The position numbers were made by a program, and so were the translations under genes. 64,000 nucleotides of DNA from Paenibacillus eucommiae (GTDB lineage: Bacteria > Bacillota > Bacilli > Paenibacillales > NBRC-103111), in the NCBI RefSeq assembly GCF_017874215.1, contig NZ_JAGGLB010000003.1, forward strand, positions 124,001 through 188,000, read 5' to 3'. This document shows positions 8,381 through 17,648 of this stretch, one piece after another. Under the pieces are notes generated by a model that saw nothing but the letters and a program-made list of their open reading frames with translations, ran no database searches and was not told where the DNA came from. How positions within the stretch are numbered: the stretch's first letter is position 1; the number at the start of each line of letters is the position of its first letter.

Positions 8381-9520
8381 AATAGTGCAAGCTCGCTCAT
8401 TCCGATAAGTTAACACTCTGGATTTCGTTCTCATTTCCTCATACTCGTCCTCAGCAGTCGAATCCCAGATAATGCCTCCTCCTACTCCGTACACGGCCTC
8501 CTGCGTATGCGTATCCACAAGAACGGTGCGGATGGCGACGTTAAATGTGATGCCTTCACCCGGTACCGCGAGCCCGATAGCACCGCAATAGATGTGACGT
8601 GGTTCCTGCTCCAAGGAAGATATGATTTTCATGGTGGAGATTTTTGGTGCCCCGGTAATGGAACCGCAAGGAAACATAGCCTGGAATACATCAAACAGGG
8701 TTGTCCCCGGCTTTGTATTCGCTTCAACGGTTGAGGTCATCTGGTACAGGGTAGGATATTCCTCGATTTCGAACAGCTTGGGTACTTGTATGGTACCAGT
8801 CTTGGCAATCCGGCCTAAATCGTTCCGAAGGAGATCTACGATCATTACGTTCTCTGTGCGGTTCTTTTCGGATTCGAACAACGCTTTTTTGCTCTCCGAC
8901 TTGGGAAGGGTACCTTTCATCGGCTTTGTACGGATGACATCTCCGTTCCAGTGAAAGAACAGCTCGGGTGAAACAGACAGGATTCGGTAGCGTCCCACAT
9001 TCAAATATGCGGAATAATTGGCCTGCTGGACGTCTTTCAAATCTTCATAGTAGGCAATGTCATCTCCACTGAACTCAGCCCGCAAACGTGTAGAATAGTT
9101 GACCTGGTACGTCTCTCCTCTAGCAATCGCAGCATGTATGCTTTCAATGTTGTTTGCATACTTCACAGGGTCTGTACCCATTCTCCAGTCAGATACAAAG
9201 TAGTCTCCCTGCTCACTTAGGATGTCTTCTTCCTCTTTTTCCTCTTCTTCTCCCTCTTCGACTGGTTTATCGTAGACACCGAACCATACTAGAGGAACCT
9301 CTTCACCAGACTCACAAACACTGAGATGCTTCTCGAAAGCGGGCGCGCACTCATAAGAGACATAACCAGCCACATAGAACTGGCCATTAATAGCTTCCTG
9401 GACCTTCTCGAATATATGTTCAACATTTTCCGGATTGTGGGTTTGCCATACTTGCAGTGGCTTCTCAAATTTCAATCTTTTATGATTAAAGTCAATGATG
9501 ATGATAGGTTCTTCTTTCAC
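8378..9520 (-). CDS. pabB: Aminodeoxychorismate synthase component I (PabB)
   Basis: A 380-residue chorismate-utilising enzyme that would aminate chorismate to 4-amino-4-deoxychorismate for folate synthesis. It has KPMKGTLPKSE; the Lys in this P-x-K-G-T motif is the PabB signature, where anthranilate synthases carry Ala or Ser. DLLRNDLGRI and GSITGAPK are the usual metal and chorismate motifs. An acidic E-rich stretch (around GEEEEKEEE) interrupts the N-terminal half. The start is a GTG at 9520 with GGAG eight bases upstream. It follows trpEG by 23 bases, so it is probably in the same operon and under the same leader control. No pabA or pabC is adjacent. Confidence 0.88.
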   Translation of the reverse strand: MKEEPIIIIDFNHKRLKFEKPLQVWQTHNPENVEHIFEKVQEAINGQFYVAGYVSYECAPAFEKHLSVCESGEEVPLVWFGVYDKPVEEGEEEEKEEEDILSEQGDYFVSDWRMGTDPVKYANNIESIHAAIARGETYQVNYSTRLRAEFSGDDIAYYEDLKDVQQANYSAYLNVGRYRILSVSPELFFHWNGDVIRTKPMKGTLPKSESKKALFESEKNRTENVMIVDLLRNDLGRIAKTGTIQVPKLFEIEEYPTLYQMTSTVEANTKPGTTLFDVFQAMFPCGSITGAPKISTMKIISSLEQEPRHIYCGAIGLAVPGEGITFNVAIRTVLVDTHTQEAVYGVGGGIIWDSTAEDEYEEMRTKSRVLTYRNERACTI

Positions 9521-9543
9521 TTCCTACACTCCACTTCTATTTC

Positions 9544-11745
9544 CTAATTCGCAGCAGGATGGGACTTGTTGGGTTGGCTGTTCTTATGCTGCAGAGAGCC
9601 GACTACATTGCGGATGATTCTAATGCCCACATCTTGTCTGGCCGATAGAATCGATTCCGGGTGAAACTGCACGGCTGTGATCGGAAGGTTCTCATGGCGT
9701 ACGGCCATCACAATGTTATCCTCAGATACGGCTGTGATCTTCAGGCATTCAGGAACCGAGCTTGCATACAAAGAATGATAGCGGGATATGGTTACCTCTT
9801 TATCTAGACCATTCCACAGATGGCAATCCCCAATAATCCGGATCTTGGAGCTTTTGCCATGCTGAGGATAGGATAGTGTATCCAGTGTTCCTCCGAAACA
9901 CTCGACAATTCCTTGAAGGCCCAGACAAACTCCGAAAATAGGAAGATTACGTTCCATACACAATCCTATTGTCTCATTAAGTTCAAATTCTTCAGGTTTT
10001 CCAGGCCCCGGCGATAACACAACAAGATCATATTGTCCTGACCGAATCTGCTCTCTGGCAGCAGAAGACCGGTATGTGACGACCTCGGCTCCCGTCTGCT
10101 TAAAGTAATTTCCCAATGTATGCACGAATGAATCCTCGTGATCGACGAAGAGAATACGTTTACCCTTGCCGTTCAATTCGGCCACTGGAGCAGAGCGGGT
10201 CTGCTCATTCCAGCCGCGTATAGCTTTCAATAATGCTGCCGCTTTCGTGAGGGTTTCCTGCTCTTCGGATTCAGGGTCCGAATCAACATGGAGGGTAGCG
10301 CCTACTTTAATTTCGGCAATCCTATTTTTAATTCTAATAGTCCGCAGTGTCAGGCCCGTATTCAGATTACCATCAAATCCATATAGCCCTACTGATCCTC
10401 CGTACCATCCACGAGGAGATTGCTCGTTTTTCTCGATCCACTGAATAGCCGCGCGTTTGGGTGCTCCAGTGACCGTAACCGCCCACATATGTGTCATAAA
10501 AGCATCCAAGGCGTCGAATTGAGGCTCAAGCTGACCCTCTACATGGTCAACCGTATGAATAAGGTGGGAATACATTTCGAGTTGTCTTCTGCCGATCACC
10601 TGAACAGAACCTGGCACACAAATGCGGGATTTATCATTGCGGTCGACATCTGTACACATCGTTAGTTCGGCTTCATCTTTCGTTGAATTGAGCAAAGAAC
10701 GAATATGATCCGCATCCTCAATAGCATTCTTTCCTCTTTGAATCGTGCCCGAGATCGGGCAAGTCTCCACCCGGCTCCCTTCTACACGAACATACATCTC
10801 TGGAGAGGAACCTACTAGAAACTCATCCCCCAAGTTGACAATAAATCCATAAGGACTCGGGTTCAACTTCTTAAGACGCCGGAAAATGTTGGAGGGCGAA
10901 TCCTTGCAAACTTCATACAAAGTCTGTGAAGGGACAACTTCAAATAGGTTTCCCGCTCTAAACTGTTCAATCGCTTTGTTTACTAGTCCAGCATAATAGC
11001 CCGGCTTATATTCATAATCCAATGTTTCTTCGACCACAGGAGCTTTAGAAACCACTGTTTGGGTTCTAGGGATTGAGATTGTGGAATGAGTACCCTTTTC
11101 AAAATCATAAGAAATTCTATAGGCGCAGGACATCTGATGATCCACAACAATTAACTCATCAGGAATAAATAATATCATCTCTGACGTATCCGTCTGGCGC
11201 TCGTGTTTGAATTGAATGGGTTCAAGCTGGAACACCAGATCATAGCCAAATGCACCGTAAAGTCCCAGGAATGAATCTTCAGAAGCATAAAAAAGATTTT
11301 TAAGCGCACGCAGTACATGGAAAATGGAAGGCTGTCTGGTCCTCTCTTCCTCAGTAAACGTCTGTTCTGTCCGGTGAATAATTCCTTCAATAGTGCTTGA
11401 AACCAGCTTAACCTCAATTGAATCCAGTTCGAGTAAGGCATTCAGCAAAATAGGAATTAATACTTCGCCGCGCTTATCAAGTGCTTCTACATAGAAACGA
11501 TTTCCGGCAGAACGTAGTTGAACGGGTGGATGGACAAAACCAATATCCCAGCGCGAGTACCTGCCAGGATATTCATAGGAACTCGAAAAAAGAGCTCCTT
11601 TGGCTTGATCAACCTGCTCTAAAATACTTTCTACGGCAAATTCGTAAACCAACGGCTCGACTGTCCGCGAAATTGAAATATTTCCTTGCGATGTGTACAC
11701 TTGTTGCTCGGGATTGTAAGTCAGTTGGGATAAAATACTGTTCAT
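9544..11745 (-). CDS. trpE(G): Fused anthranilate synthase, TrpE-TrpG
   Basis: A 733-residue bifunctional enzyme making anthranilate from chorismate and glutamine, the first step of tryptophan synthesis. Residues 1-520 are the TrpE half, with CPISGTIQRG in place of the PabB lysine, and TGAPKRAAIQW. Residues 540-733 are a class I glutamine amidotransferase with the nucleophile in FGVCLGLQG and the histidine in AVQFHPES. The fused form is known from Rhizobium and Azospirillum; most Bacillales have separate trpE and pabA/trpG. The start is the ATG at 11745, because GGAGGT lies between it and an in-frame ATG at 11760. A TRAP-like tract precedes it. Confidence 0.9.
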   Translation of the reverse strand: MNSILSQLTYNPEQQVYTSQGNISISRTVEPLVYEFAVESILEQVDQAKGALFSSSYEYPGRYSRWDIGFVHPPVQLRSAGNRFYVEALDKRGEVLIPILLNALLELDSIEVKLVSSTIEGIIHRTEQTFTEEERTRQPSIFHVLRALKNLFYASEDSFLGLYGAFGYDLVFQLEPIQFKHERQTDTSEMILFIPDELIVVDHQMSCAYRISYDFEKGTHSTISIPRTQTVVSKAPVVEETLDYEYKPGYYAGLVNKAIEQFRAGNLFEVVPSQTLYEVCKDSPSNIFRRLKKLNPSPYGFIVNLGDEFLVGSSPEMYVRVEGSRVETCPISGTIQRGKNAIEDADHIRSLLNSTKDEAELTMCTDVDRNDKSRICVPGSVQVIGRRQLEMYSHLIHTVDHVEGQLEPQFDALDAFMTHMWAVTVTGAPKRAAIQWIEKNEQSPRGWYGGSVGLYGFDGNLNTGLTLRTIRIKNRIAEIKVGATLHVDSDPESEEQETLTKAAALLKAIRGWNEQTRSAPVAELNGKGKRILFVDHEDSFVHTLGNYFKQTGAEVVTYRSSAAREQIRSGQYDLVVLSPGPGKPEEFELNETIGLCMERNLPIFGVCLGLQGIVECFGGTLDTLSYPQHGKSSKIRIIGDCHLWNGLDKEVTISRYHSLYASSVPECLKITAVSEDNIVMAVRHENLPITAVQFHPESILSARQDVGIRIIRNVVGSLQHKNSQPNKSHPAAN

Positions 11746-11825
11746 TTTTCTAACCTCCATTTGTATAGAGGAGAACAGGTTCTATGGAGTTTGTGGTTGA
11801 GGATATCATAAATAAATATGCAATT

Positions 11826-11893
11826 CTCGGCTCACTCTCAGCTCTTCCTGTCTCATCTCATCTCAGCTAATCTAACCTCTATTCATGATTATA
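11826..11893 (-). promoter_or_regulatory. trpEG leader: (G/U)AG-triplet tract of TRAP type with extended -10 promoter
   Basis: The minus-strand RNA at 11826-11881 carries three UAG and seven GAG triplets, plus an AGG at the position where an eleventh would fall. Spacers are 4,2,2,2,2,2,2,2,3,2 bases. This is the pattern bound by the 11-subunit TRAP protein of Bacillus (11 triplets with 2-3-base spacers). TGATATAAT (-10 at 11888-11893) lies just upstream. Downstream, CTCCAT could pair with ATGGAG and AACCT with AGGTT over the trpEG ribosome site, and CCTGTTCTCC could instead pair with the triplet tract. This suggests translational control by tryptophan. Confidence 0.75.
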
Positions 11894-11984
11894 TCATAGT
11901 TAAAACCACAGCGTTTTAAAAATCTGATAGGTCATGAATAATCCCAGGCGATGCCTTAGAAAGCATGCTCATCTGGAACGTATG

Positions 11985-12012
11985 AAAAACCCCGCAATGA
12001 GCTGCGGGGTTT
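11985..12012 (-). terminator. Terminator of the uvrA-like/MFS operon
   Basis: On the minus strand, AACCCCGCA and TGCGGGGTT form a nine-pair stem with a six-base loop, followed by TTTC. It lies 21 bases after the MFS stop codon. Confidence 0.85.
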
Positions 12013-12032
12013 ACTTTGCCTATATGGGTTAG

Positions 12033-13559
12033 TTAATGTGAAGCTGAATATGCTTCCAGTTCTGCAGATGGATCAAATTTTTCTTTGCTCATTGCAAATG
12101 CTGCTAGAAGAGCAATGACTGAAGGGATAATCGCCCAAGCAAAAGTATGAACGATCGATGAGGAAAGTGCCTCTGTAATCTTATCAAGAATCGGAGCAGG
12201 GATTTGATCCCGGGTTTCCGGAGTCAAGATGTTACGAGGATCGCTTAGATCAACACCTTCTGACATTTGACCGCCTCCGCTACCGAACATGGAAGCTAAT
12301 TTATTCATAAACACATGACTTTGAATGATGCCGAATACCGTAATCCCCAGGGTCATCCCCAGTGAACGCATGAAATTAAGCGTTGAGCTTGCAGAGCCTC
12401 GCTGCCTTGCAGTGAAGCCATGAATCGCCGCGTTGCTTAAAACGGAGAACGATGCGCCGATTCCAAGACCGACCAGAATCATGAAGATCGTGACGATGAA
12501 GCGCGTAGACCCTGTCGTTAGCGTGGTAAGCAGAGCAATACCTACTACAAGCAGCGCCAAGGTAGGAATCATGATGGAGCGATACTTAAACTTGGTAAGC
12601 AAGGAGCCGCCGCCCGCGGCTGTAATGACGGATCCGAGCATCATCGGAAGCAGAACAAGTCCCGAATTCGTTGCTGAGCCGCCAAGAACACCCTGAATGA
12701 AGATTGGAATGTAAATAGAGGCGGTAATAAACGCTGCTCCCGCGAACATAGCCATTACATTACTTGTTGCATAGAGACGGTTCTTGAACATACCGAAGGT
12801 GATGATAGGTTCTTGTGCTCGTCGTTCGATAAAAATAAAACCGATAATAAGCACCACAAAAGCCGCAAACAAACCTATAATCATACTGGAGTCCCAAGCA
12901 TATTGCTTGCCTCCGAGCTCAAGCGCGAACATTAGACAAACGATGGATGCGACTAGCGTAAATGCGCCAAGGTAGTCGATTTTTTGTTTAGAATGTTCGA
13001 CAGATTCTTTGTAAAAGAAAGCAATCATTACGAATGCGATAAGGCCTAACGGCAAGTTGATGTAGAAAATCCAAGACCAATGGATATAGTCCGTAATATA
13101 AGCCCCAAGAAGCGGGCCGAAAATGCTGGATAGACCAAATACAGCACCGAATAACCCACCCATCTTGCCGCGTTTATCCGCAGGAACCACATCAAACATG
13201 ATCGTGAAGGCGATAGGCATTAGAGCGCCGCCGCCAATTCCTTGAATCGCCCGATAAATACTCAGCTGTACGATAGAGTCTGCTGTTCCGCACAGTGCAG
13301 AACCGATCATAAATACAATAATTCCGAAAATAAAGAATCGTTTGCGGCCATACATATCCGATAATTTACCGAAAATCGGCATACCGGCCATCTCTGCTAC
13401 CAAATAAGCGGAAGTTACCCACATTAATTTATCAAAGCCGCCAAGATCCCCGACAATTGTACCTATTGCTGTTGCTACGATCGTGTTATCCATCGAGGCC
13501 ATAAGAATGGCCAGCAGCAGACCTCCAAGTATTACGCCTATCTTGTTTCCCTTTACCAT
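12033..13559 (-). CDS. MFS multidrug efflux transporter, DHA2 family (14 TM)
   Basis: A 508-residue drug:proton antiporter of the EmrB/QacA group. It opens with LASMDNTIVATAIGTIVGDLGG, the DHA2 motif (written here as SMDNTIVATA), then GKLSDMYGRKR (motif A) and GLSSIFGPLLGAYI (motif C of antiporters). Fourteen hydrophobic segments are visible, ending near residue 490. It follows the UvrA-like gene by five bases, so the two are one operon facing a MarR regulator. Together they look like a resistance unit in which one protein exports a drug and the other removes it from DNA. Substrate unknown. Confidence 0.9.
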   Translation of the reverse strand: MVKGNKIGVILGGLLLAILMASMDNTIVATAIGTIVGDLGGFDKLMWVTSAYLVAEMAGMPIFGKLSDMYGRKRFFIFGIIVFMIGSALCGTADSIVQLSIYRAIQGIGGGALMPIAFTIMFDVVPADKRGKMGGLFGAVFGLSSIFGPLLGAYITDYIHWSWIFYINLPLGLIAFVMIAFFYKESVEHSKQKIDYLGAFTLVASIVCLMFALELGGKQYAWDSSMIIGLFAAFVVLIIGFIFIERRAQEPIITFGMFKNRLYATSNVMAMFAGAAFITASIYIPIFIQGVLGGSATNSGLVLLPMMLGSVITAAGGGSLLTKFKYRSIMIPTLALLVVGIALLTTLTTGSTRFIVTIFMILVGLGIGASFSVLSNAAIHGFTARQRGSASSTLNFMRSLGMTLGITVFGIIQSHVFMNKLASMFGSGGGQMSEGVDLSDPRNILTPETRDQIPAPILDKITEALSSSIVHTFAWAIIPSVIALLAAFAMSKEKFDPSAELEAYSASH

Positions 13560-13564
13560 CGCCC

Positions 13565-16075
13565 CTAGTTCCCTCCGCCTTCAGTCAGAATCCGTTTTAA
13601 GAACATGCCCGTATAAGAAGCCGGCACTTCGGCCACTTGCTCCGGCGTGCCTTCAGCTACAAGCTTGCCACCTGCTGCTCCTCCTTCTGGCCCGATATCG
13701 ATCACCCAATCCGAATCTCGTATCAATTCCAGACTGTGCTCGACAACGACTACGGTATTTCCCGTATCGACCAGCTTATTAAGTAAAATATCCAGTTGTT
13801 TGATATCAGATGGATGAAGTCCTGTTGTCGGCTCATCCAACAGGTAGAGCGTATGGTTTTTGGACGGCTTACTGAGCTCTTTCGCCAACCTTATCCGCTG
13901 TCCCTCGCCGCCGGATAAGGTTTTGACCGATTGACCCCATTTAAGGTAGCCGAGCCCGACCTCACACAGCATCTCGATTAATCCCGCCATTTTGACCTCA
14001 GTCTTGAGAATCGGCAGGCTTTCCTGCACAGACAAATTCAGCAGATCTGAGATGGAACAGCCTTCATATTTAACCTGAAGAACTTCTTCAGTAAACCTTC
14101 TTCCTTTACAGTCGTGACACTTTACTTCCAGATCGGGCAGGAAATTCATGTCTACGGACAGCACTCCCAGTCCTTGGCAAGTCTCGCACCGGCCTCCGGG
14201 CGTATTAAATGAGAAATGCTTTGATGTCAGCTTTCTATGCTTGGCTTCCGGCAAGCCGGCAAACAACTGACGAAGTTGGGTAAACATATCCGTGTATGTT
14301 GCAACATTAGAGCGCTGCATTCTTCCCATTGGCGACTGATCAAAAATAACTACATTTCCAACATGCTCCAAGCCAGTAATCTCCTCGCATCCCGTCTTTT
14401 CCAGTCCATTCGGACTTTCTTGTGCAAGAATATCGAATACAAGCGTGGATTTGCCGGAGCCCGAAACCCCTGTTACGGAGACTAGACAGCCTAGTGGAAA
14501 CGAAACGACCGGGATATGGATATTGCGGGCTTGTGCCTGCCGAATCGTGATATGCTGTCCGTTCCCCTTCCTACGGATGCGTGTCGGAGCCTGCAGCCTC
14601 TCTGCTCTTAAATAAGCGCCGGTAGCCGAGAGGTCGCTGGACATCAAATCCTCCAAGCTGCCTTCGCCCACAACGTTCCCACCGTGCAATCCGGCTCCAG
14701 GTCCGATATCGATAATGTGATCGGCAGCACGCATCATCTCGACATCATGCTCGATAACAAGCACTGTATTTCCCATATCACGCAGCTGCTGCAGTACCCG
14801 AATGAGGCCGACCGTATCCTTGGGATGAAGACCCGTCGTCGGTTCATCCAGAATATACAATACACCTGTCAGACCTGAACCAAGCAGCGATGCAAGCCGA
14901 AGCCGCTGTGCTTCTCCGCCGGACAGTGATACTGTCTGCCGGTTCATGGATAGATAGCCGAGCCCAACATCCATAATCCGTTTGAGCTTTGTGGGCATAT
15001 CTTGGAGGATGGGCTCCAGCAGATGAATACCTTCTGGCGGGAGCGCCTCCTGCAGGCCTTGCGTCCACTCGTAGACATCTCCGAGCGACCAGTCTGACAC
15101 ATCTGTAATGGAGGAGTCAGCTACCCGAACAAGACGTACTTCATTCTTCAGTCTAGCTCCGAGGCATTCCGGGCAAAGTTCTTCATGAAAAAAGCTGCCC
15201 TCTTTGTCCTTGGTTCCCGTTTCCCCCTCCTTCTCTTTATAACGCCGCCACAACCCGGGAATAACACCCTCAAATTTAGTTCCTTGTGCTGGCTTTACAT
15301 TTGGATAATGGCGCTTGAATGCGTCACTCTCAACCCCGTAGTACAGCAAATCGCGCTGGACTTCACCATATTCGTTCAAAGGCTGATCCGGATCGAAAAC
15401 AAAGCCGTAATGCTTTCCGGCGGCCATTAAAATGCGGGTTTGAATATCACGATGAACGCCGTTCAGTGAGGCAACTCCGCCGCCGCTCAAGCTGAGCTCT
15501 AAATTAAAAACCGCTCCTTCATTTATGCTTGCTACATGACCAAGACCACTGCAGGCTTCGCATGCTCCTTCTGGCTTATTAAAGGAAAAGTGCGACATTC
15601 CCAGCTTCTCAAGCTCTGCGCTGCAATGCGGGCAGTTCATGGTCTGACGCTCCATGTACTCGTCTTCCTCTGCCAAATAACCAGCGGGTTCAAAAGAAGG
15701 CGGAATGCTGCCGCTGCAGGATGGGCAAACCCGCTCCCCCAATCTGAAGAAGATAAAACGGACATACGTATATATGTCAGTTATTGTCCCGACCGTCGAG
15801 CGCGGGTTACGATTGGTGACGTGCTGTCCAACGCTGATGGACGGGGATAGTCCTGTAATGGACTCGACCTTTGGCTTGCTGATTGCATCTGCCATCATCC
15901 CCATGGAATCCAAATACTGTCTCTGGCATTCACGTTGAAGCGTGTCCATGGCCAGTGTCGATTTGCCAGATCCAGACGGTCCTGTTAGCACAACCAGCTT
16001 GTACTTGGGAATTGAAAGCGAAATGTTTTTCAGATTATTTTCCCTGGCACCACGAATATGAATAGTTTCTTCCAC
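13565..16075 (-). CDS. UvrA-like ATP-binding protein, drug-resistance type
   Basis: An 836-residue relative of excinuclease subunit UvrA, shorter than housekeeping UvrA (about 940) and typical of the UvrA2/DrrC class linked to resistance against DNA-binding drugs. Two ABC-type ATPase halves carry P-loops GPSGSGKST and GVSGSGKST and signatures LSGGEAQR and LSGGEGQR. CxxC zinc modules include CPSC, CPHC, CEACSGLG, CETCQGLG and CHDC. The start is the GTG at 16075, preceded by GAGGGGG at six bases; an in-frame ATG at 16123 has no ribosome site. First gene of the operon with the MFS pump, divergent from marR. Confidence 0.88.
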   Translation of the reverse strand: MEETIHIRGARENNLKNISLSIPKYKLVVLTGPSGSGKSTLAMDTLQRECQRQYLDSMGMMADAISKPKVESITGLSPSISVGQHVTNRNPRSTVGTITDIYTYVRFIFFRLGERVCPSCSGSIPPSFEPAGYLAEEDEYMERQTMNCPHCSAELEKLGMSHFSFNKPEGACEACSGLGHVASINEGAVFNLELSLSGGGVASLNGVHRDIQTRILMAAGKHYGFVFDPDQPLNEYGEVQRDLLYYGVESDAFKRHYPNVKPAQGTKFEGVIPGLWRRYKEKEGETGTKDKEGSFFHEELCPECLGARLKNEVRLVRVADSSITDVSDWSLGDVYEWTQGLQEALPPEGIHLLEPILQDMPTKLKRIMDVGLGYLSMNRQTVSLSGGEAQRLRLASLLGSGLTGVLYILDEPTTGLHPKDTVGLIRVLQQLRDMGNTVLVIEHDVEMMRAADHIIDIGPGAGLHGGNVVGEGSLEDLMSSDLSATGAYLRAERLQAPTRIRRKGNGQHITIRQAQARNIHIPVVSFPLGCLVSVTGVSGSGKSTLVFDILAQESPNGLEKTGCEEITGLEHVGNVVIFDQSPMGRMQRSNVATYTDMFTQLRQLFAGLPEAKHRKLTSKHFSFNTPGGRCETCQGLGVLSVDMNFLPDLEVKCHDCKGRRFTEEVLQVKYEGCSISDLLNLSVQESLPILKTEVKMAGLIEMLCEVGLGYLKWGQSVKTLSGGEGQRIRLAKELSKPSKNHTLYLLDEPTTGLHPSDIKQLDILLNKLVDTGNTVVVVEHSLELIRDSDWVIDIGPEGGAAGGKLVAEGTPEQVAEVPASYTGMFLKRILTEGGGN

Positions 16076-16264
16076 ACAAATCCCCCTCATAAGCAGTTGC
16101 TCTCTATTGAACCTGAAAGGCATGATCTTTTTTTCTACCTTATTACCCTTTGCAAGTTCCGAATGATTTCGATAAAATGAAAGTAATCAAACGAAGATCA
16201 AGTATCTCCACTACCGAATATCTCCGTTATCAAGATAATTACATATTAAAAGGAGGCTGATCTT
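16076..16264. promoter_or_regulatory. Divergent promoter region between uvrA-like gene and marR
   Basis: This 189-base AT-rich gap must hold promoters for both directions. TTATCAAGATAA (16227-16238) is a 5-2-5 palindrome 26 bases before the MarR start and is the best operator candidate. I could not fix -35 and -10 boxes with confidence. Confidence 0.4.
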
Positions 16265-16759
16265 TTGTCAAGCCATCGACAAGATCAAATAACAGAACAA
16301 CAGGAAAATTTCACCTTGCGCATGAGAGGACTTGGAACCCGAACCGTGTTATACCAGCAAAATGTAGCCGCCTCACTCGGACTATACAATAATGATTATA
16401 TATCCGTGGATATTTTGCGCGAAAAGGGTCCTATTACCGCCGGAGAACTGTCAAAACTAACCGGACTTGCAACGGGCAGCGTTACCGCCTTAATAGACCG
16501 GCTTGAAAAGCTTGGTTATGTACGTAGGCAAAATGATCCTAATGACCGCCGCAAAGTGATTATAGTTCCCTTGTATGAAAATAAAGAAGATGTCAGCAAC
16601 ACGTACCTTCCACTTCACAACGCAATGGTTAAACTGGCTTCCTCCTATAAAGCTGATGAGCTTGAGCTCATTACACAATTTTTAAGCGATGCTAGTGAGG
16701 TCATAGAAGAGCAGATTCATCTGCTTAGCTCCACTACACGCAAAAAAACTTCTTCCTGA
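16265..16759 (+). CDS. MarR-family transcriptional regulator
   Basis: A 164-residue winged-helix regulator starting at a TTG that has AAAGGAGG eight bases upstream. The recognition region LTGLATGSVTALIDRLEKLGYV and the wing NDPNDRRKV are standard MarR features. MarR proteins usually repress a neighbouring efflux operon until a ligand binds. The divergent UvrA-like/MFS operon is the obvious target. Ends with charged KKTSS. Confidence 0.9.
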   Translation: MSSHRQDQITEQQENFTLRMRGLGTRTVLYQQNVAASLGLYNNDYISVDILREKGPITAGELSKLTGLATGSVTALIDRLEKLGYVRRQNDPNDRRKVIIVPLYENKEDVSNTYLPLHNAMVKLASSYKADELELITQFLSDASEVIEEQIHLLSSTTRKKTSS

Positions 16760-16763
16760 AAAG

Positions 16764-16811
16764 CCTAAAAATAGCCCTCTCCTTTGTCAAAAAGATGAGG
16801 GCACATTTAGG
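16764..16811 (+). terminator. Hairpin after marR
   Basis: CCTAAA and GCCCTC pair with GAGGGC and TTTAGG around a loop of about 17 bases, immediately after the MarR stop. It lacks a clean T-run, so termination strength is uncertain. Confidence 0.45.
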
Positions 16812-16822
16812 TTGCAATGCAT

Positions 16823-17115
16823 TAAGAAAAAAGCCTTGCGGCGTCCTTTGATGTGCATGTTCGTGACTTGGGTGCGTTGCGGAGGGAATGGCTGTGGGCT
16901 CCAGCCGCTGTTAAAGATTTGTTCCCTGAATGGAATCGATGAGGAGGTAGGAACAAATCTTTAAAGGCGGACGCTACCGCTCTTCCTCCCACAGCCATTC
17001 CCTCTCTCTTTAGCTACAATCGCACGAATCACACGAACACCAAGCTCAAACGGACAGCCAGCAAGGCTTTTTCTTTTGGTTAGTAGAGATTTCCTAGCGG
17101 CGCAGGCGCTGGGGA
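16823..17115 (-). repeat. Long structured intergenic repeat, copy 2 (inverted)
   Basis: The best-paired copy. Outer arms at 16882-16898 and 16988-17004 give 17 perfect pairs, and inner arms at 16911-16925 and 16950-16964 give 15 perfect pairs. Further out, GTTCGTG and GTGCG on one side can pair with CGCAC and CACGAAC on the other. Relative to copy 1, T-A replaces G-C and C-G replaces G-T within the outer arm, so pairing is kept while sequence changes. It lies between the convergent ends of marR and the M56 gene. Confidence 0.87.
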
Positions 17116-17149
17116 AGAACAGAACACGCAGCTGAGAAGGATTTGCTAC

Positions 17150-17337
17150 TTTAACGATGTTTCATTCGTTAAAGTAGCAAATCCTCTCCACAACCTTGCT
17201 TTAACGATGAAAATCATCGTTAAAATCCCTTTTAACCACCCTGAGAGGCCATCCTGCCTCTTTTAAAGATGAAAAACATCGTTAACGTGACGGATTGACC
17301 TGGAACACTTACTTTAACGATGAAAAACATCGTCTTA
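17150..17337. repeat. Second cluster of four TTTAACGATG palindromes
   Basis: Palindromes are at 17150-17173, 17200-17224 (perfect arms), 17262-17285 and 17313-17337. They stand on the same relative side of the long element as the cluster at 7873-8062, so the composite of about 500 bases is duplicated as an inverted repeat. Confidence 0.85.
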
Positions 17338-17648
17338 AGTGGAGTTCACGCTCATTTCAGCGAGGGTGGGCTGCTACTACCACTCTTCCTCCCCTGATCC
17401 CTTCTTCCCTCTCAACTAAAAAGTGCCGAAACTGCCACGATCAAACGGATAACGGACTGTCAGTAGAAGTTACTTTCCTGAGGGAGAGGGATAGTGTCGA
17501 TAGGATAATCTAAGCTTCCTTTCTGACTCCCTCGCAGGATGAAGAGTCACACCGTCCACTTTCCCACTGTAAAGCTACACTGTGTATTCGGGAATTTTTC
17601 ACTCCAGGCATCACCAAAAAAACTTATACTAATAAGTTCATAAAAGAA
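17338..17648. other. Gene-free stretch
   Basis: A 72-codon plus-strand frame crosses part of this stretch and the last palindromes but has no ribosome site and a composition unlike the local genes. I see no RNA gene or clear regulatory site here. Confidence 0.5.

Noticed and set aside
17295..17513. A 72-codon plus-strand frame as a gene
   Set aside because: No ribosome site, overlaps the repeat palindromes and has a low-complexity, Ser/Thr-rich translation.
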